The notes under the pieces are model-generated. The model worked only from the letters and a program-made list of their open reading frames with translations. It was not told the origin of the DNA and did no database searches. Shown piece after piece: positions 1 through 7,982 of a stretch of 64,000 bases of DNA. The stretch lies in the NCBI RefSeq assembly GCF_004322775.1, contig NZ_CP036403.1:1054001-1118000 (forward strand), written 5' to 3'. Each line of letters opens with the position of its first letter. The first letter of the stretch is position 1. Position numbers and translations under genes: made by a program. Source of the stretch: Ornithinimicrobium sufpigmenti. GTDB lineage: Bacteria > Actinomycetota > Actinomycetes > Actinomycetales > Dermatophilaceae.

Positions 1-57
1 CGGGAGGCGGCCCTGGCCTACGCCCGCAAGCAGAGCGCGCAGGAGGAGGTCGCGTGA
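1..57 (+). CDS. paaA: PaaA, phenylacetyl-CoA epoxidase catalytic subunit (3' end only)
   Basis: Only the last 18 codons are in the window, ending in TGA at 55-57. The C-terminal tail is Lys/Glu/Gln-rich (KQSAQEEVA). The identity rests on position: it is followed with a 4-base overlap by paaB, then paaC, paaD and paaE, and PaaA is the usual first gene of this operon. PaaA carries the di-iron centre that epoxidises phenylacetyl-CoA. None of its catalytic residues can be seen here, so this is inference from context. Confidence 0.75.
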   Translation, partial: REAALAYARKQSAQEEVA

Positions 58-338
58 GCACGACCTGGCCGCTGTGGGAGGTCTTCGTCCGTAGCCGGCG
101 CGGCCTCAACCACGTGCACGCCGGATCCCTGCACGCGCCCGACGCCCAGATGGCGCTGCGTAACGCCCGCGACCTCTACACCCGCCGGCAGGAGGGGGTG
201 TCGCTCTGGGTCGTGGCCTCCGCGGACATCACCGCCTCCAGCCCCGAGGAGAAGGACAGCTTCTTCGACCCGGCCGCGGACAAGGTCTACCGGCACCCGA
301 CCTTCTACGACGTGCCCGAGGACGTGGAGTACCTGTGA
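54..338 (+). CDS. paaB: PaaB, phenylacetyl-CoA epoxidase subunit B
   Basis: A 94-residue protein of normal PaaB length. It opens with the family's characteristic WPLWEVFVRSRRGLNHVHAG-type start and ends with FYDVPEDVEYL. PaaB is a small non-catalytic subunit that bridges PaaA-PaaC heterodimers in the cytosolic epoxidase complex acting on phenylacetyl-CoA. The GTG start at 54 overlaps the paaA stop (GTGA), and its own stop overlaps the paaC start by 4 bases. This spacing indicates a translationally coupled operon. Confidence 0.93.
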   Translation: MSTTWPLWEVFVRSRRGLNHVHAGSLHAPDAQMALRNARDLYTRRQEGVSLWVVASADITASSPEEKDSFFDPAADKVYRHPTFYDVPEDVEYL

Positions 339-1162
339 GCGAGCTCACCAGCGGGCCGGTGATAGCCGGTCGCCGCCCCGACGTCGGGGGCCTGGACGGT
401 GCCACCCCGGCCGAGCTGCATGCCGCCTACCTGCTCTCCCTCGGTGACGACGCCCTGATCTATGCCCAGCGTCTCGGCGAGTGGCTCACCCATGCCCCGC
501 AGATCGAGGAGGACATGGCCCTCGGCAATGTCGGCCTCGACCTGCTCGGCCAGGCCAGGGCCCTGCTCACCCGAGCCGGTGAGGTCGAGGGCGAGGGCCG
601 CGACGAGGACGCGCTGGCGATGCTGCGCGACGAGCGCCGGTTCCGCAATGTGCAGCTGGTGGAGCAGCCCCGCGGCGACTTCGCCCACGAGATGGCACGC
701 ATGCTGTGGTTCGCCTCCTACCAGTACGAGCTGTACTCCCGGCTGGTCGACTCCGCCGACGAGGTGCTGGCCGGGATCGCCCAGAAGGCGGTCAAGGAGG
801 TCGACTACCACCGCGACCACGCGACCCAGTGGGTGCTGCGCCTGGGCGACGGGACCGAGCTGAGCCACGCTCGGATGCAGGCCGCGCTGGAGGCGGTGCA
901 TCCGTACGTGCGCGAGCTGGGTGAGGACTACACCGCGGCGGTCTGGGCCAGCGAGCAGGCCATCGGCGTGCTCCCCTCCGCGCTGACCGAGGCGGTCAAC
1001 GCTGGCGTCGCGCAGGTGGTCTCGCAGGCGACCCTGACCATGCCCGAGCCCCCGCGCTGGCACGCCCGCGGCGGCCGCGACGGCGTGCACTCCGAGGCGA
1101 TGGGCTACCTGCTCGCGGAGATGCAGCACATCGCCCGCAGCCACCCCGGCGCCACCTGGTGA
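335..1162 (+). CDS. paaC: PaaC, phenylacetyl-CoA epoxidase structural subunit
   Basis: A 275-residue ferritin-like helical protein of the PaaC family. Recognisable stretches are LGDDALIYAQRLGEW near residue 37, DMALGNVGLDLLGQAR near 60-75, and EVDYHRDHATQWVLRLGDGT near 152-171. In known complexes PaaC pairs with PaaA and is structural rather than catalytic. The GTG start at 335 sits in a GTGA overlap with paaB. The stop overlaps the upstream-most paaD start in the same way, so all four genes probably share one mRNA. Confidence 0.93.
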   Translation: MSELTSGPVIAGRRPDVGGLDGATPAELHAAYLLSLGDDALIYAQRLGEWLTHAPQIEEDMALGNVGLDLLGQARALLTRAGEVEGEGRDEDALAMLRDERRFRNVQLVEQPRGDFAHEMARMLWFASYQYELYSRLVDSADEVLAGIAQKAVKEVDYHRDHATQWVLRLGDGTELSHARMQAALEAVHPYVRELGEDYTAAVWASEQAIGVLPSALTEAVNAGVAQVVSQATLTMPEPPRWHARGGRDGVHSEAMGYLLAEMQHIARSHPGATW

Positions 1163-1734
1163 GGGTGCGGATGGGCGTGGGCACGGGAGCGGGCGGGGGA
1201 ATGGGCACGGGTATGGAGCTCGCGCAGGCGCCGCGCGCGGTCGCGACCGACCAGCTCCTGGCGCAGGTGGAGGCTGCGCTGAGGGAGGTGCCCGACCCGG
1301 AGATCCCGGTCATCACCATCCACCAGCTCGGGGTCATCCGCGAGATCGAGCGGGTCGGTGAGGGCCTGCGGGTCACGATCACCCCTACGTACTCCGGGTG
1401 CCCGGCGATGCGGGTCATGGAGGAGGACATCCGACGCGTCTGCGGGCGGGCGGGCGTCCCCGTCGAGGTGGTCACGCGTCTCTCGCCTGCCTGGACCACC
1501 GACTGGATGAGCGAGGAGGGTCGCGAGGCCCTGCGCCGCTTCGGCATCGCCCCGCCCACCGGCCAGAAGGCGCACGGACCGGTGCCCGTCGGGCTCTCGG
1601 TCCGGCAGGTGAGCTGCCCGTTGTGCGGCTCGGAGCAGACCGAGGAGATCTCCCGCTTCGGGTCTACGGCCTGCAAGGCCCTGCGACGCTGCCTGTCCTG
1701 CCGGGAGCCGTTCGACGAGTTCAAGACACTGTGA
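1159..1734 (+). CDS. paaD: PaaD, DUF59/MIP18-type Fe-S maturation protein of the PAA operon
   Basis: A 191-residue protein with an N-terminal DUF59-like domain (DPEIPVITIHQLGVIREI, followed by the PTYSGCPAM motif with its conserved Cys). The C-terminal part has CPLCG and CLSC pairs (CPLCGSEQTEEI, CKALRRCLSCREPFDEF) that look like a zinc site. PaaD is required for phenylacetate degradation, probably in Fe-S/iron insertion. The GTG at 1159 gives a 4-base overlap with paaC but adds a Gly/Met-rich leader. ATG 1171, 1201 or 1213 (MELAQAP) are alternatives; 1213 would give the most typical N-terminus. Confidence 0.9.
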   Translation: MRVRMGVGTGAGGGMGTGMELAQAPRAVATDQLLAQVEAALREVPDPEIPVITIHQLGVIREIERVGEGLRVTITPTYSGCPAMRVMEEDIRRVCGRAGVPVEVVTRLSPAWTTDWMSEEGREALRRFGIAPPTGQKAHGPVPVGLSVRQVSCPLCGSEQTEEISRFGSTACKALRRCLSCREPFDEFKTL

Positions 1735-1758
1735 GGGGCGCCGCCCCCCACGCCCCCC

Positions 1759-1828
1759 GCTGGGGCTGCGCACCAGACCCCGAAGAGGGTTTGAGGGCCC
1801 ACGCCCCAGCGCCGCCCCTCGCTGGGGC
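1759..1828 (+). promoter_or_regulatory. Alternative stem-loops in the paaD-paaE gap
   Basis: The 112-base gap holds GCTGGGGC at 1759-1766, its complement GCCCCAGC at 1803-1810, and GCTGGGGC again at 1821-1828. The middle arm can pair with either neighbour, so two mutually exclusive 8-bp stems are possible. The ribosome site AAGGAG (1839-1844) ahead of paaE lies outside both. It could adjust paaE expression or partly terminate; function is inferred. Confidence 0.4.
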
Positions 1829-1846
1829 ACCCCGACGCAAGGAGCG

Positions 1847-2974
1847 ATGTTGAGCCTGTTGCAGCAGCAGCCCACCCGGCGCCGCGCCACCTTTCATGAC
1901 CTGACCGTCACCCGGGTGGACCGGCTGACCGACGACGCCGTCGCGATCAGCTTCGCCGTCCCGGAGGAGCTGAGCCGCGAGTTCGACTTCCAGCCCGGGC
2001 AGCACCTGACCGTGCGGGCCACGATCGACGGTCAGGATGTGCGCCGCTCCTACTCCTGCTGCATCTCCCGCGCCGAGGCCCGGCGCCGCGGGGAGGTCCG
2101 GGTGGCCTCGATGCGGGTGCCGACCGGCCTGATGTCGACCTGGCTGGGCAGCGAGGTCCGTCCGGGCGACACCCTGCAGGTGATGACGCCGATGGGCAGC
2201 TTCGTCTGCCCGACGGACCCCACGGCGCGTCGCCACCACGTCGGCGTGGCCGCGGGCTCGGGCATCACCCCGGTGCTGTCGCTGCTCACGACGGCGCTGG
2301 AGGAGGAGCCGCAGTCGCGGGCCACGCTGATCTTCGGCAACCGACGCACCGACTCCATCATGTTCCTGGAGGAGCTGATGGACCTGAAGAACCGGTTCCC
2401 GGGCCGGTTCATCCTGCTCAACGTGCTCTCCCGCGAGGTGCAGGACCTGGAGCTCTTCACCGGTCGGATCGACCGGGAGAAGTTCGAGGAGTTCCTGGCC
2501 ACCTTCGTGCCCGAGGACGAGGTCGATGAGTGGTACCTGTGCGGGCCGCTGGGGATGGTCGAGACCGTCCGCGCCGTCCTGGCCGAGCGGGACGTGGACC
2601 CGGAGCACGTGCACCATGAGATCTTCCACGTGGACGACGCCGGGACACCGGTGACGCAGACCGCGCCGGTCGAGGTCGACCCCTCGGCGCCGCCGGAGGC
2701 CGTCGTCACCGTCACCCTCGACGGCCGCACGACCACGGTGCCGATGCCGACCCGCGTGGAGTCGATCCTGGACGCCACCCTGCGCGAGCGCCCCGACGCA
2801 CCCTTCTCCTGCACCGGTGGCGTCTGCGGCACCTGCCGCGCCAAGGTGGTCACCGGGGAGGTCCGCATGGACCGCAACTACGCCCTGGAGCCGGACGAGG
2901 TGGAGCGGGGCTACCGGCTCATGTGCCAGTCGCACCCGGTCAGCGACCAGGTGACCATCGACTATGACGCCTGA
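1847..2974 (+). CDS. paaE: PaaE, phenylacetyl-CoA epoxidase reductase subunit
   Basis: A 375-residue ferredoxin-NADP reductase-type protein with a C-terminal plant-type ferredoxin. RRSYS at 66-70 is the flavin-binding motif and GSGITP at 137-142 starts the NAD(P)-binding half. Cysteines at about 322, 327, 330 and 360 form the CX4CX2C...C 2Fe-2S site. It passes electrons from NADPH to the PaaA di-iron centre. The ATG at 1847 has AAGGAG four bases upstream of the spacer. Unlike the overlapping paaB-D genes it stands 112 bases apart, behind the hairpins described above. Confidence 0.95.
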   Translation: MLSLLQQQPTRRRATFHDLTVTRVDRLTDDAVAISFAVPEELSREFDFQPGQHLTVRATIDGQDVRRSYSCCISRAEARRRGEVRVASMRVPTGLMSTWLGSEVRPGDTLQVMTPMGSFVCPTDPTARRHHVGVAAGSGITPVLSLLTTALEEEPQSRATLIFGNRRTDSIMFLEELMDLKNRFPGRFILLNVLSREVQDLELFTGRIDREKFEEFLATFVPEDEVDEWYLCGPLGMVETVRAVLAERDVDPEHVHHEIFHVDDAGTPVTQTAPVEVDPSAPPEAVVTVTLDGRTTTVPMPTRVESILDATLRERPDAPFSCTGGVCGTCRAKVVTGEVRMDRNYALEPDEVERGYRLMCQSHPVSDQVTIDYDA

Positions 2975-2993
2975 CCCCGTCTGAGCCCGCCCG

Positions 2994-3032
2994 GGCGCCG
3001 GCTTCGACGCCCCGGCACCGGCTTCGACGCCT
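2994..3032 (+). repeat. Short direct repeat after paaE
   Basis: CGCCGGCTTCGACGCC is followed at once by CACCGGCTTCGACGCC, two near-identical 15-16 base units in the gap between the convergent genes paaE and the FAD oxidase. No clear terminator hairpin with a T-tract is seen. Confidence 0.5.
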
Positions 3033-3044
3033 GGGCTTTGGGGG

Positions 3045-4352
3045 TCAGACCTGCGTCGAGCCCGTCCGTCGTCGGGCGGCGCTCAGCCGGGACGGGGCCC
3101 ACCGCAGCCGGCGCAGCGGGTCGAAGGGGGTCAGCTCGGCGGGCACCTGGCCCGTGGTGATCTGCTCGGCGAGCAGACGACCCGTGACCGGGCCGAGCGT
3201 CACGCCCCACATGCCGTGGCCGCCTGCGACGAATACGCGCTCGGACTCCGTGCGGCCGATGAGCGGCAGTCCGTCGGCGGTGACCGGGCGGGAGCCGACC
3301 CACTCGTCCTGCCGGCGGTCCAGGTCGGCGCCGTGGAGCAGCGGCCGGGCGGCCTCGACGATGGCCCGGATCCGCCGAGGGTCCAGCGCGGCGTCGGCCT
3401 TGCGGAACTCCATCATCCCGGCGACGCGCAGCCGGTCACCGAGCGGCGTGAGGGCCACCCGGACGGCGGGGAAGTACAGCGGGCCGGCCGGGAGGTGCTC
3501 GGTCTCCACGCTGAAGGAGTAGCCGCGCCCGGCCTGGACGACGTGCCGGACACCGAAGGGTCGCACCAGGTCACCCAGCCAGGCACCGGTCGCGACCACC
3601 ACCGCGTCGTAGCTGCCCGACCCGGGACCGGCCGTGCGCACCTGCACCCCGGCCGGGCCGAGGTCGTCGATCCCGAGGACGTCGGCACCGGCGACGATCG
3701 GGGTGCCCTGGCCGCGCACCGCCTCGGCGAGGGCCTCGACATACTCCACCGGGCGCAGGTAGCGCTGGCCGTGGATGACGACGGCCGCCTGCACCTTCTC
3801 CGACAGGGCCGGCTCGCGGCGGCGCGCCTCGGCGCCCCCGATGAGCTCGTGCTCCACACGGCCCCCGGCCCGCTCGATCTGCTCGAACTCCTCCAGCAGC
3901 CCCTGCACGTCACCGGCGCGCTCGTAGGCGGCGGTGAACGGCTCGGCGTCCAGCACCGGTGCCGCGACGCCGTGCGCAGCCAGGTGGTCGAAGGCGTCGA
4001 GGGACTGTGCGTTGACCGGCAGCAGGGCCTGCATCGCGGTGGTCCACCGGCTGCCGGTGCTGTGCCGCACGAAACCGGCCACGAACCGGGCCAGGTTGGG
4101 GTCCAGGGTGGGCGGCACGTAGACGGGGGAGTTGGCCGAGATGACGGCGCGCACGCCGTAGCGCAGCACGGCCGGCTCCGGCAGCGGGGTCGCGATCGCC
4201 GGGGTCAGCCACCCGGCGTTGCCCCACGACGCCCCGGCACCGACGCCGGTGCGGTCCAGGACCGTGACCTCGACCCCCTGCTCCCGCAGGAACCACGCGG
4301 TCGAGAGACCGACCATGCCCGCACCGACCACCGCGATCTTGCGCACGTCCAC
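3045..4352 (-). CDS. FAD-dependent amino-acid oxidase/dehydrogenase (DadA-like)
   Basis: A DAO-family flavoenzyme of about 435 residues. The N-terminal Rossmann motif is VVGAGMVGLSTAWFL (GAGMVG near 10-15), followed by the acidic end of strand 2 (VTVLD) and WGNAGWLTPAIATPL, as in D-amino-acid dehydrogenase small subunits. The C-terminal GGHGMWGVTLGPVTG is the second FAD-contact motif. It probably oxidises a D-amino acid or related secondary amine. I chose GTG 4352 because AGGAGG lies nine bases upstream; ATG 4376 would add eight residues. Substrate cannot be read from sequence. Confidence 0.85.
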   Translation of the reverse strand: MDVRKIAVVGAGMVGLSTAWFLREQGVEVTVLDRTGVGAGASWGNAGWLTPAIATPLPEPAVLRYGVRAVISANSPVYVPPTLDPNLARFVAGFVRHSTGSRWTTAMQALLPVNAQSLDAFDHLAAHGVAAPVLDAEPFTAAYERAGDVQGLLEEFEQIERAGGRVEHELIGGAEARRREPALSEKVQAAVVIHGQRYLRPVEYVEALAEAVRGQGTPIVAGADVLGIDDLGPAGVQVRTAGPGSGSYDAVVVATGAWLGDLVRPFGVRHVVQAGRGYSFSVETEHLPAGPLYFPAVRVALTPLGDRLRVAGMMEFRKADAALDPRRIRAIVEAARPLLHGADLDRRQDEWVGSRPVTADGLPLIGRTESERVFVAGGHGMWGVTLGPVTGRLLAEQITTGQVPAELTPFDPLRRLRWAPSRLSAARRRTGSTQV

Positions 4353-4491
4353 TGCCACCGACCTCCTCGTCGACATCTACCGAGGACCATCGTCACACCT
4401 GCCCAGTCCCCGTGACGCATCGGGGTGGCGCAGCCCGGGCAACCCGGTCGAGAGCACGGTTGAGCGTCCTGTCGAGAGCCCGGTCGACGGC

Positions 4492-5124
4492 CTACCTGCG
4501 CAGCTCGTGCCAGGCCAGCCCGAGCTCCTGCAGCAGCTCGCGCAGCAGGGGCAGGCTCACGCCGACGACGGCGTGGTAGTCACCCTCGATGCCGGTGACG
4601 TACGGGCCGCCCAGGCCGTCGACGGTGAAGGCGCCGGCCACCTGCAGGGGCTCACCGGTGGCGACGTAGGCCGCGATCTCGGCGTCGGAGAGGTCGGCGA
4701 AGTGGACCACCGTGCTCGCGGTGGCCCCGAGGGTCCCCCCCGTGCCGCCTTCCTCCGGGTCCCGGTTGTCCACCAGCCAGTGCCCGGTATGCAGCGTGCC
4801 CGAGCGGCCACGCATCGTCCGCCACCGCTCGATCGCCACCTGCGAGGAGCCGGGCTTGCCGTGCAGCGCCCCGTCCAGCTCCAGCACCGAGTCGCAGCCC
4901 AGGACGAGAGCCTCGGGGTCATGGCGGGCGACCACGTCCTCGCACTTGGCCCGCGCCAGGGTCAGGGCCGCGTCGGCCGGGTCCAGCGGGCCGTGCCGCT
5001 CGCGAGCCCGCGCGAGGGCGGCCTCCTCGTCCAGGCCGGAGACCAGCACCTCGGGTTCGACGCCGGCGCTGCGCAGCGTGGTGAGGCGGGCAGGGGAGGC
5101 GGAGGCGAGGACGAGGGGGAGCAT
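4492..5124 (-). CDS. maf: Maf family nucleoside triphosphate pyrophosphatase
   Basis: A 210-residue Maf/YceF protein. It has the LASASPAR signature at 6-13 (S-S/A-S-P-R phosphate loop), the conserved LGCDSVLELDG around 75-85, and the ending EGDYHAVVGVSLP typical of the family. Maf proteins hydrolyse non-canonical or excess dTTP/UTP-type nucleotides and are linked to septum control. ATG 5124 lies 24 bases downstream of the DUF885 gene stop on the same strand, with GAGAGAAG as a weak ribosome site, so the two are probably cotranscribed. Confidence 0.92.
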   Translation of the reverse strand: MLPLVLASASPARLTTLRSAGVEPEVLVSGLDEEAALARARERHGPLDPADAALTLARAKCEDVVARHDPEALVLGCDSVLELDGALHGKPGSSQVAIERWRTMRGRSGTLHTGHWLVDNRDPEEGGTGGTLGATASTVVHFADLSDAEIAAYVATGEPLQVAGAFTVDGLGGPYVTGIEGDYHAVVGVSLPLLRELLQELGLAWHELRR

Positions 5125-5148
5125 GCGTTCTTCTCTCGGTGGGGGGTC

Positions 5149-6834
5149 TCAGAGCTCGCCGAGCACCGCGGCCCGCAGCGTGTCCAGCCCGACCCCGCCG
5201 ATGTCCAGCGCCCGGCGGTGGAAGGCCTTGAGGTCGAAGTCCTCGCCCTCGCGCTCGCGCACCTGGTCGCGCAGCTGCAGCCAGAGCCGCTCGCCGATCT
5301 TGTAGCTGGGGGCCTGGCCGGGCCAGCCCAGGTAGCGGTCCAGCTCGAAGCGGACGAAGCCCTCGTCCATGTTCACGTGGTTCTGCAGGAACTGCCAGGC
5401 CTTGTCGTAGGTCCAGGCGCCCCCGCCGACCTCTGCCGGGGCCTCGAAGCCGCAGTGCACGCCGATGTCGAGCACGACCCGCGCCGCCCGCAGCGACTGG
5501 CCGTCGAGCAGCCCCATCCGGTCCCCGGGGTCGTCCATGTAGCCCAGGTCGGCCATCAGCCACTCGCTGTAGAGCGCCCAGCCCTCCCCGTGCCCGGAGG
5601 TCCAGGACGCCAGCCGGCGCCAGCGGTTGAGCAGCTCGGAGCGGTAGACGGTCTGCCCGATCTGCAGGTGGTGGCCCGGCACGCCCTCGTGGTAGACGGT
5701 GGTCAGCTCGCGCCAGGTGGAGAACCGGGTGACGCCCTTGGGCACCGACCACCACATCCGACCGGGCCGGGAGAAGTCCTCCGAGGGGCCGGTGTAGTAG
5801 ATCCCGCCGGTCTGGCTGGGTGCGATCATGCACTCGATGGTGCGGACCGGCTCCGGCACGTCGAAGTGGGTGCCGGCCAGCTGGGCCACCGCCTCGTCCG
5901 CCTTGACCTGCATCCACTCGCGCAGGGCCTCGGTGCCCTCGAGCTGGTAGCGGGGGTCGTCGTCGAGGATCGCCACCGCCTCCTTGACGGTGGCGCCGGG
6001 ACGGATCTGCTCCGCGGTCTCCTCCATCATCGCGGTGATCCGGGCCAGCTCCTCCTGGCCCCACGCGTAGGTCTCCTCCAGGTCGATCTGGGCACCGAGG
6101 AAGCCGCGGGAGCGCAGCGCGTAGACCTCCCGGCCGCACGCGTCGGACTCCGACGCAAGGGCGGCCAGCTCCGTCTCCAGGTATGCCGCGAGCGTGCCGA
6201 AGGCCGCCTTGGCGCCCCGGACCGCGGCCGCCAGGCCGGCCTGCAGCTGCTCGGACTGGCCCCCGGCCTCGGTCAGCAGGGCGTCGAAGGTGCTCGCCTC
6301 GTCCCCGGCCTGGTCGCGGCACTGCTCGGCGACGCGGTCGACCTGGCGGCGGGGGCTGACCTGCCCCTGCTCGGCGGACCAGCGCAGGGCGGAGACGTAC
6401 TGCTCCACCGCGACCGGCATCGCCTCGAGCCGGGCCACGATGTTCTGCCACTGCTCGGGGGTGTCCTTGCCCATGATGTCGAAGATGTCGCGCAATTCCT
6501 GCGGGGCGGAGGCGATGACGTTGAGGTCGACCGGTGCCCGGCCGGCGAGGACGAGGTCCAGCTCCTCGACCTGCAGACCCAGGCGCTCGCGCAGGGCGGC
6601 GACCGTCACCCGGTCCACGTCATCCTCCGGCAGCAGCCCACCGAGCTGCTCCAGGGTCCGGCCGGCCAGCTCACGCTGGGCCCGCAGTCCCTCGACCGAC
6701 AGGTCGTCGATGGCGTGGTCCTGCCCGGGCACCCCCAGGTAGGTCGCCTCCAGGGGGCTCAGCGCCACGGCGGCGTCCAGGTGGGCCTCGGCGAGGCGGT
6801 CGATCTCGGTCTGCTGGCGGCTCTGCTCGGTCAC
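5149..6834 (-). CDS. DUF885 family protein (predicted zinc metallopeptidase-like)
   Basis: A 561-residue DUF885 protein. The diagnostic zinc-site motif YHEGVPGHHLQIGQ appears near residue 380. Other family blocks are TGGIYYTGPSEDFSRPGRMW, WALYSEWLMADLGYMDDPGDRMG and the ending DIGGVGLDTLRAAVL. Members are annotated as carboxypeptidase-like but most are uncharacterised. No signal peptide is visible, so it is likely cytosolic. A TAGGTT box lies six bases from GTG 6834, predicting a leaderless transcript that continues into maf. Confidence 0.9.
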   Translation of the reverse strand: MTEQSRQQTEIDRLAEAHLDAAVALSPLEATYLGVPGQDHAIDDLSVEGLRAQRELAGRTLEQLGGLLPEDDVDRVTVAALRERLGLQVEELDLVLAGRAPVDLNVIASAPQELRDIFDIMGKDTPEQWQNIVARLEAMPVAVEQYVSALRWSAEQGQVSPRRQVDRVAEQCRDQAGDEASTFDALLTEAGGQSEQLQAGLAAAVRGAKAAFGTLAAYLETELAALASESDACGREVYALRSRGFLGAQIDLEETYAWGQEELARITAMMEETAEQIRPGATVKEAVAILDDDPRYQLEGTEALREWMQVKADEAVAQLAGTHFDVPEPVRTIECMIAPSQTGGIYYTGPSEDFSRPGRMWWSVPKGVTRFSTWRELTTVYHEGVPGHHLQIGQTVYRSELLNRWRRLASWTSGHGEGWALYSEWLMADLGYMDDPGDRMGLLDGQSLRAARVVLDIGVHCGFEAPAEVGGGAWTYDKAWQFLQNHVNMDEGFVRFELDRYLGWPGQAPSYKIGERLWLQLRDQVREREGEDFDLKAFHRRALDIGGVGLDTLRAAVLGEL

Positions 6835-6840
6835 GACAGC

Positions 6841-6846
6841 AACCTA
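6841..6846 (-). promoter_or_regulatory. Predicted -10 box (TAGGTT) for the DUF885 gene
   Basis: Six bases separate this box from the GTG at 6834, so transcription should begin at the start codon. The prediction rests on the repeated pattern in this window, not on an identified -35. Confidence 0.55.
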
Positions 6847-6988
6847 CCTGTCGGCGACCCCACCCAGCCACGCCCGGTCGAGGCCACGCATGCGGTCACC
6901 GGATGACGCGGTCATGCACGCGACCGCGCGCCCGTGCGTGCACAGGTGCAGCAGTCGATGCCGCTGCGGGCTGGCGGCAGGCGCGGCA

Positions 6989-6994
6989 TACCCT
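6989..6994 (+). promoter_or_regulatory. Predicted -10 box (TACCCT) for the MOSC gene
   Basis: Six bases separate the box from ATG 7001, predicting a leaderless transcript. There is no purine-rich ribosome site between them. Confidence 0.55.
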
Positions 6995-7000
6995 CTGGTC

Positions 7001-7657
7001 ATGACCGGACGGATCCGCTCCACGAACCTGGCTCACCCCAAGCCCGACCCCGGCACGCCGCGGACGACCGGCATCGACAAGCGCGCGGCGTCGGGGATCG
7101 AGCTGTTCACCCCCGGTCCTCGGTATGGCGACGGGCCGGGCGTGGTGGGCGACCTCATCGGCGACGCCCAGCACCACGGCGGCGCCCAGAAGGCGGTGTA
7201 CGCCTTCAGCCGCGAGGAGCTCGACTGGTGGGAGGGCGAGCTCGGGCGAGGGCTCTCGGACGGGATGTTCGGGGAGAACCTCACCACGGAGGGGCTGAAC
7301 CTGGAGGCTCTGCTGATCAACCAGCGGGTCCGAGTCGGCGACGAGGTGGTGCTCGAGGTGTCGGTCCCTCGCACCCCCTGCGCCACCTTCCAGCGACACC
7401 TGGGCGAACGGGCCTGGGTGCGCCGGTTCACCGAGCGCGGCCGCTGCGGCAGCTACTTTCGCGTGGTGGTCCCGGGTCAGGTCCGGCCCGGCGACCTGGT
7501 CGAGGTGCTGGAGCCGCCCGCGCACGACGTCGACATGCGCACGGCCTTCGCCTCGGCGATGGGGGACGACGACGCCGGTCGCAGGGTGCTGGAGGCCCGG
7601 TGCCTGCCGCCGATGTACCACGAGCGGCTCGTGCGCCGGTTCGCGCCGGCGACCTGA
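7001..7657 (+). CDS. MOSC domain protein (YiiM-like)
   Basis: A 218-residue MOSC (molybdenum cofactor sulfurase C-terminal) protein resembling YiiM. Visible features are GDLIGDAQHHGGAQKAVYAF near 45-65, DGMFGENLTTEGL near 87-99, and the conserved cysteine in VPRTPCATFQRHLG near 127. RCGSYFRVVVPGQVRPGD follows. MOSC proteins bind or transfer sulfur/molybdenum cofactor; YiiM acts in reduction of N-hydroxylated compounds. The start is ATG 7001, set by the -10 box just upstream. The extra N-terminal Arg/Asn stretch before TGIDKRA is slightly long for the family. Confidence 0.88.
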   Translation: MTGRIRSTNLAHPKPDPGTPRTTGIDKRAASGIELFTPGPRYGDGPGVVGDLIGDAQHHGGAQKAVYAFSREELDWWEGELGRGLSDGMFGENLTTEGLNLEALLINQRVRVGDEVVLEVSVPRTPCATFQRHLGERAWVRRFTERGRCGSYFRVVVPGQVRPGDLVEVLEPPAHDVDMRTAFASAMGDDDAGRRVLEARCLPPMYHERLVRRFAPAT

Positions 7658-7730
7658 GGCACCGCCGCCAGGTCGACGCATTGTGGTGCGGCTGACCCGC
7701 CGCACGTGAGTGGCCGGCGGGACGGCCCCC

Positions 7731-7982
7731 TCAGCGGGGCAGGGCGGAGGCGCGCCAGCCGCCGGGACCGACCGCGGGACGCGGGCGGGCGTAGCGGGCG
7801 CGGTTGGTCCACAGCGTCCGCCGGGGCGGCTCGGCCTCCGGACCCCCGCCCGCGGCGGAGAGCACCACGGTGAGGGCGGCGAGCTGGGCCGGGCTCGGGT
7901 TGCCGCGCACGACGCGGACCACCGGTGGCCCGGCGACGTCCGTGTCGGGGTCCGGCCTCTGGGCGGCGGGCTCGTCGCTCAC
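7731..7982 (-). CDS. Acyl-CoA carboxylase epsilon subunit
   Basis: An 83-residue protein with the actinobacterial AccE pattern. [21 protein letters not shown] occupies about 21-41, and the tail ends in a Trp-containing WRASALPR segment. Epsilon subunits stabilise the alpha-beta acyl-CoA carboxylase assembly in actinomycetes. The start overlaps the beta-subunit stop by four bases (7979-7982), so the two are translationally coupled. Sequence outside the RVVRGNP block is low-complexity, as usual for this family. Confidence 0.85.
   Translation of the reverse strand: MSDEPAAQRPDPDTDVAGPPVVRVVRGNPSPAQLAALTVVLSAAGGGPEAEPPRRTLWTNRARYARPRPAVGPGGWRASALPR

Noticed and set aside
4219..6906. A long plus-strand open frame of about 895 codons opposite Maf and DUF885
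   Set aside because: High-GC codon bias keeps the antisense frame open. Its translation is compositionally odd and matches no family, while both minus-strand genes have clear motifs.
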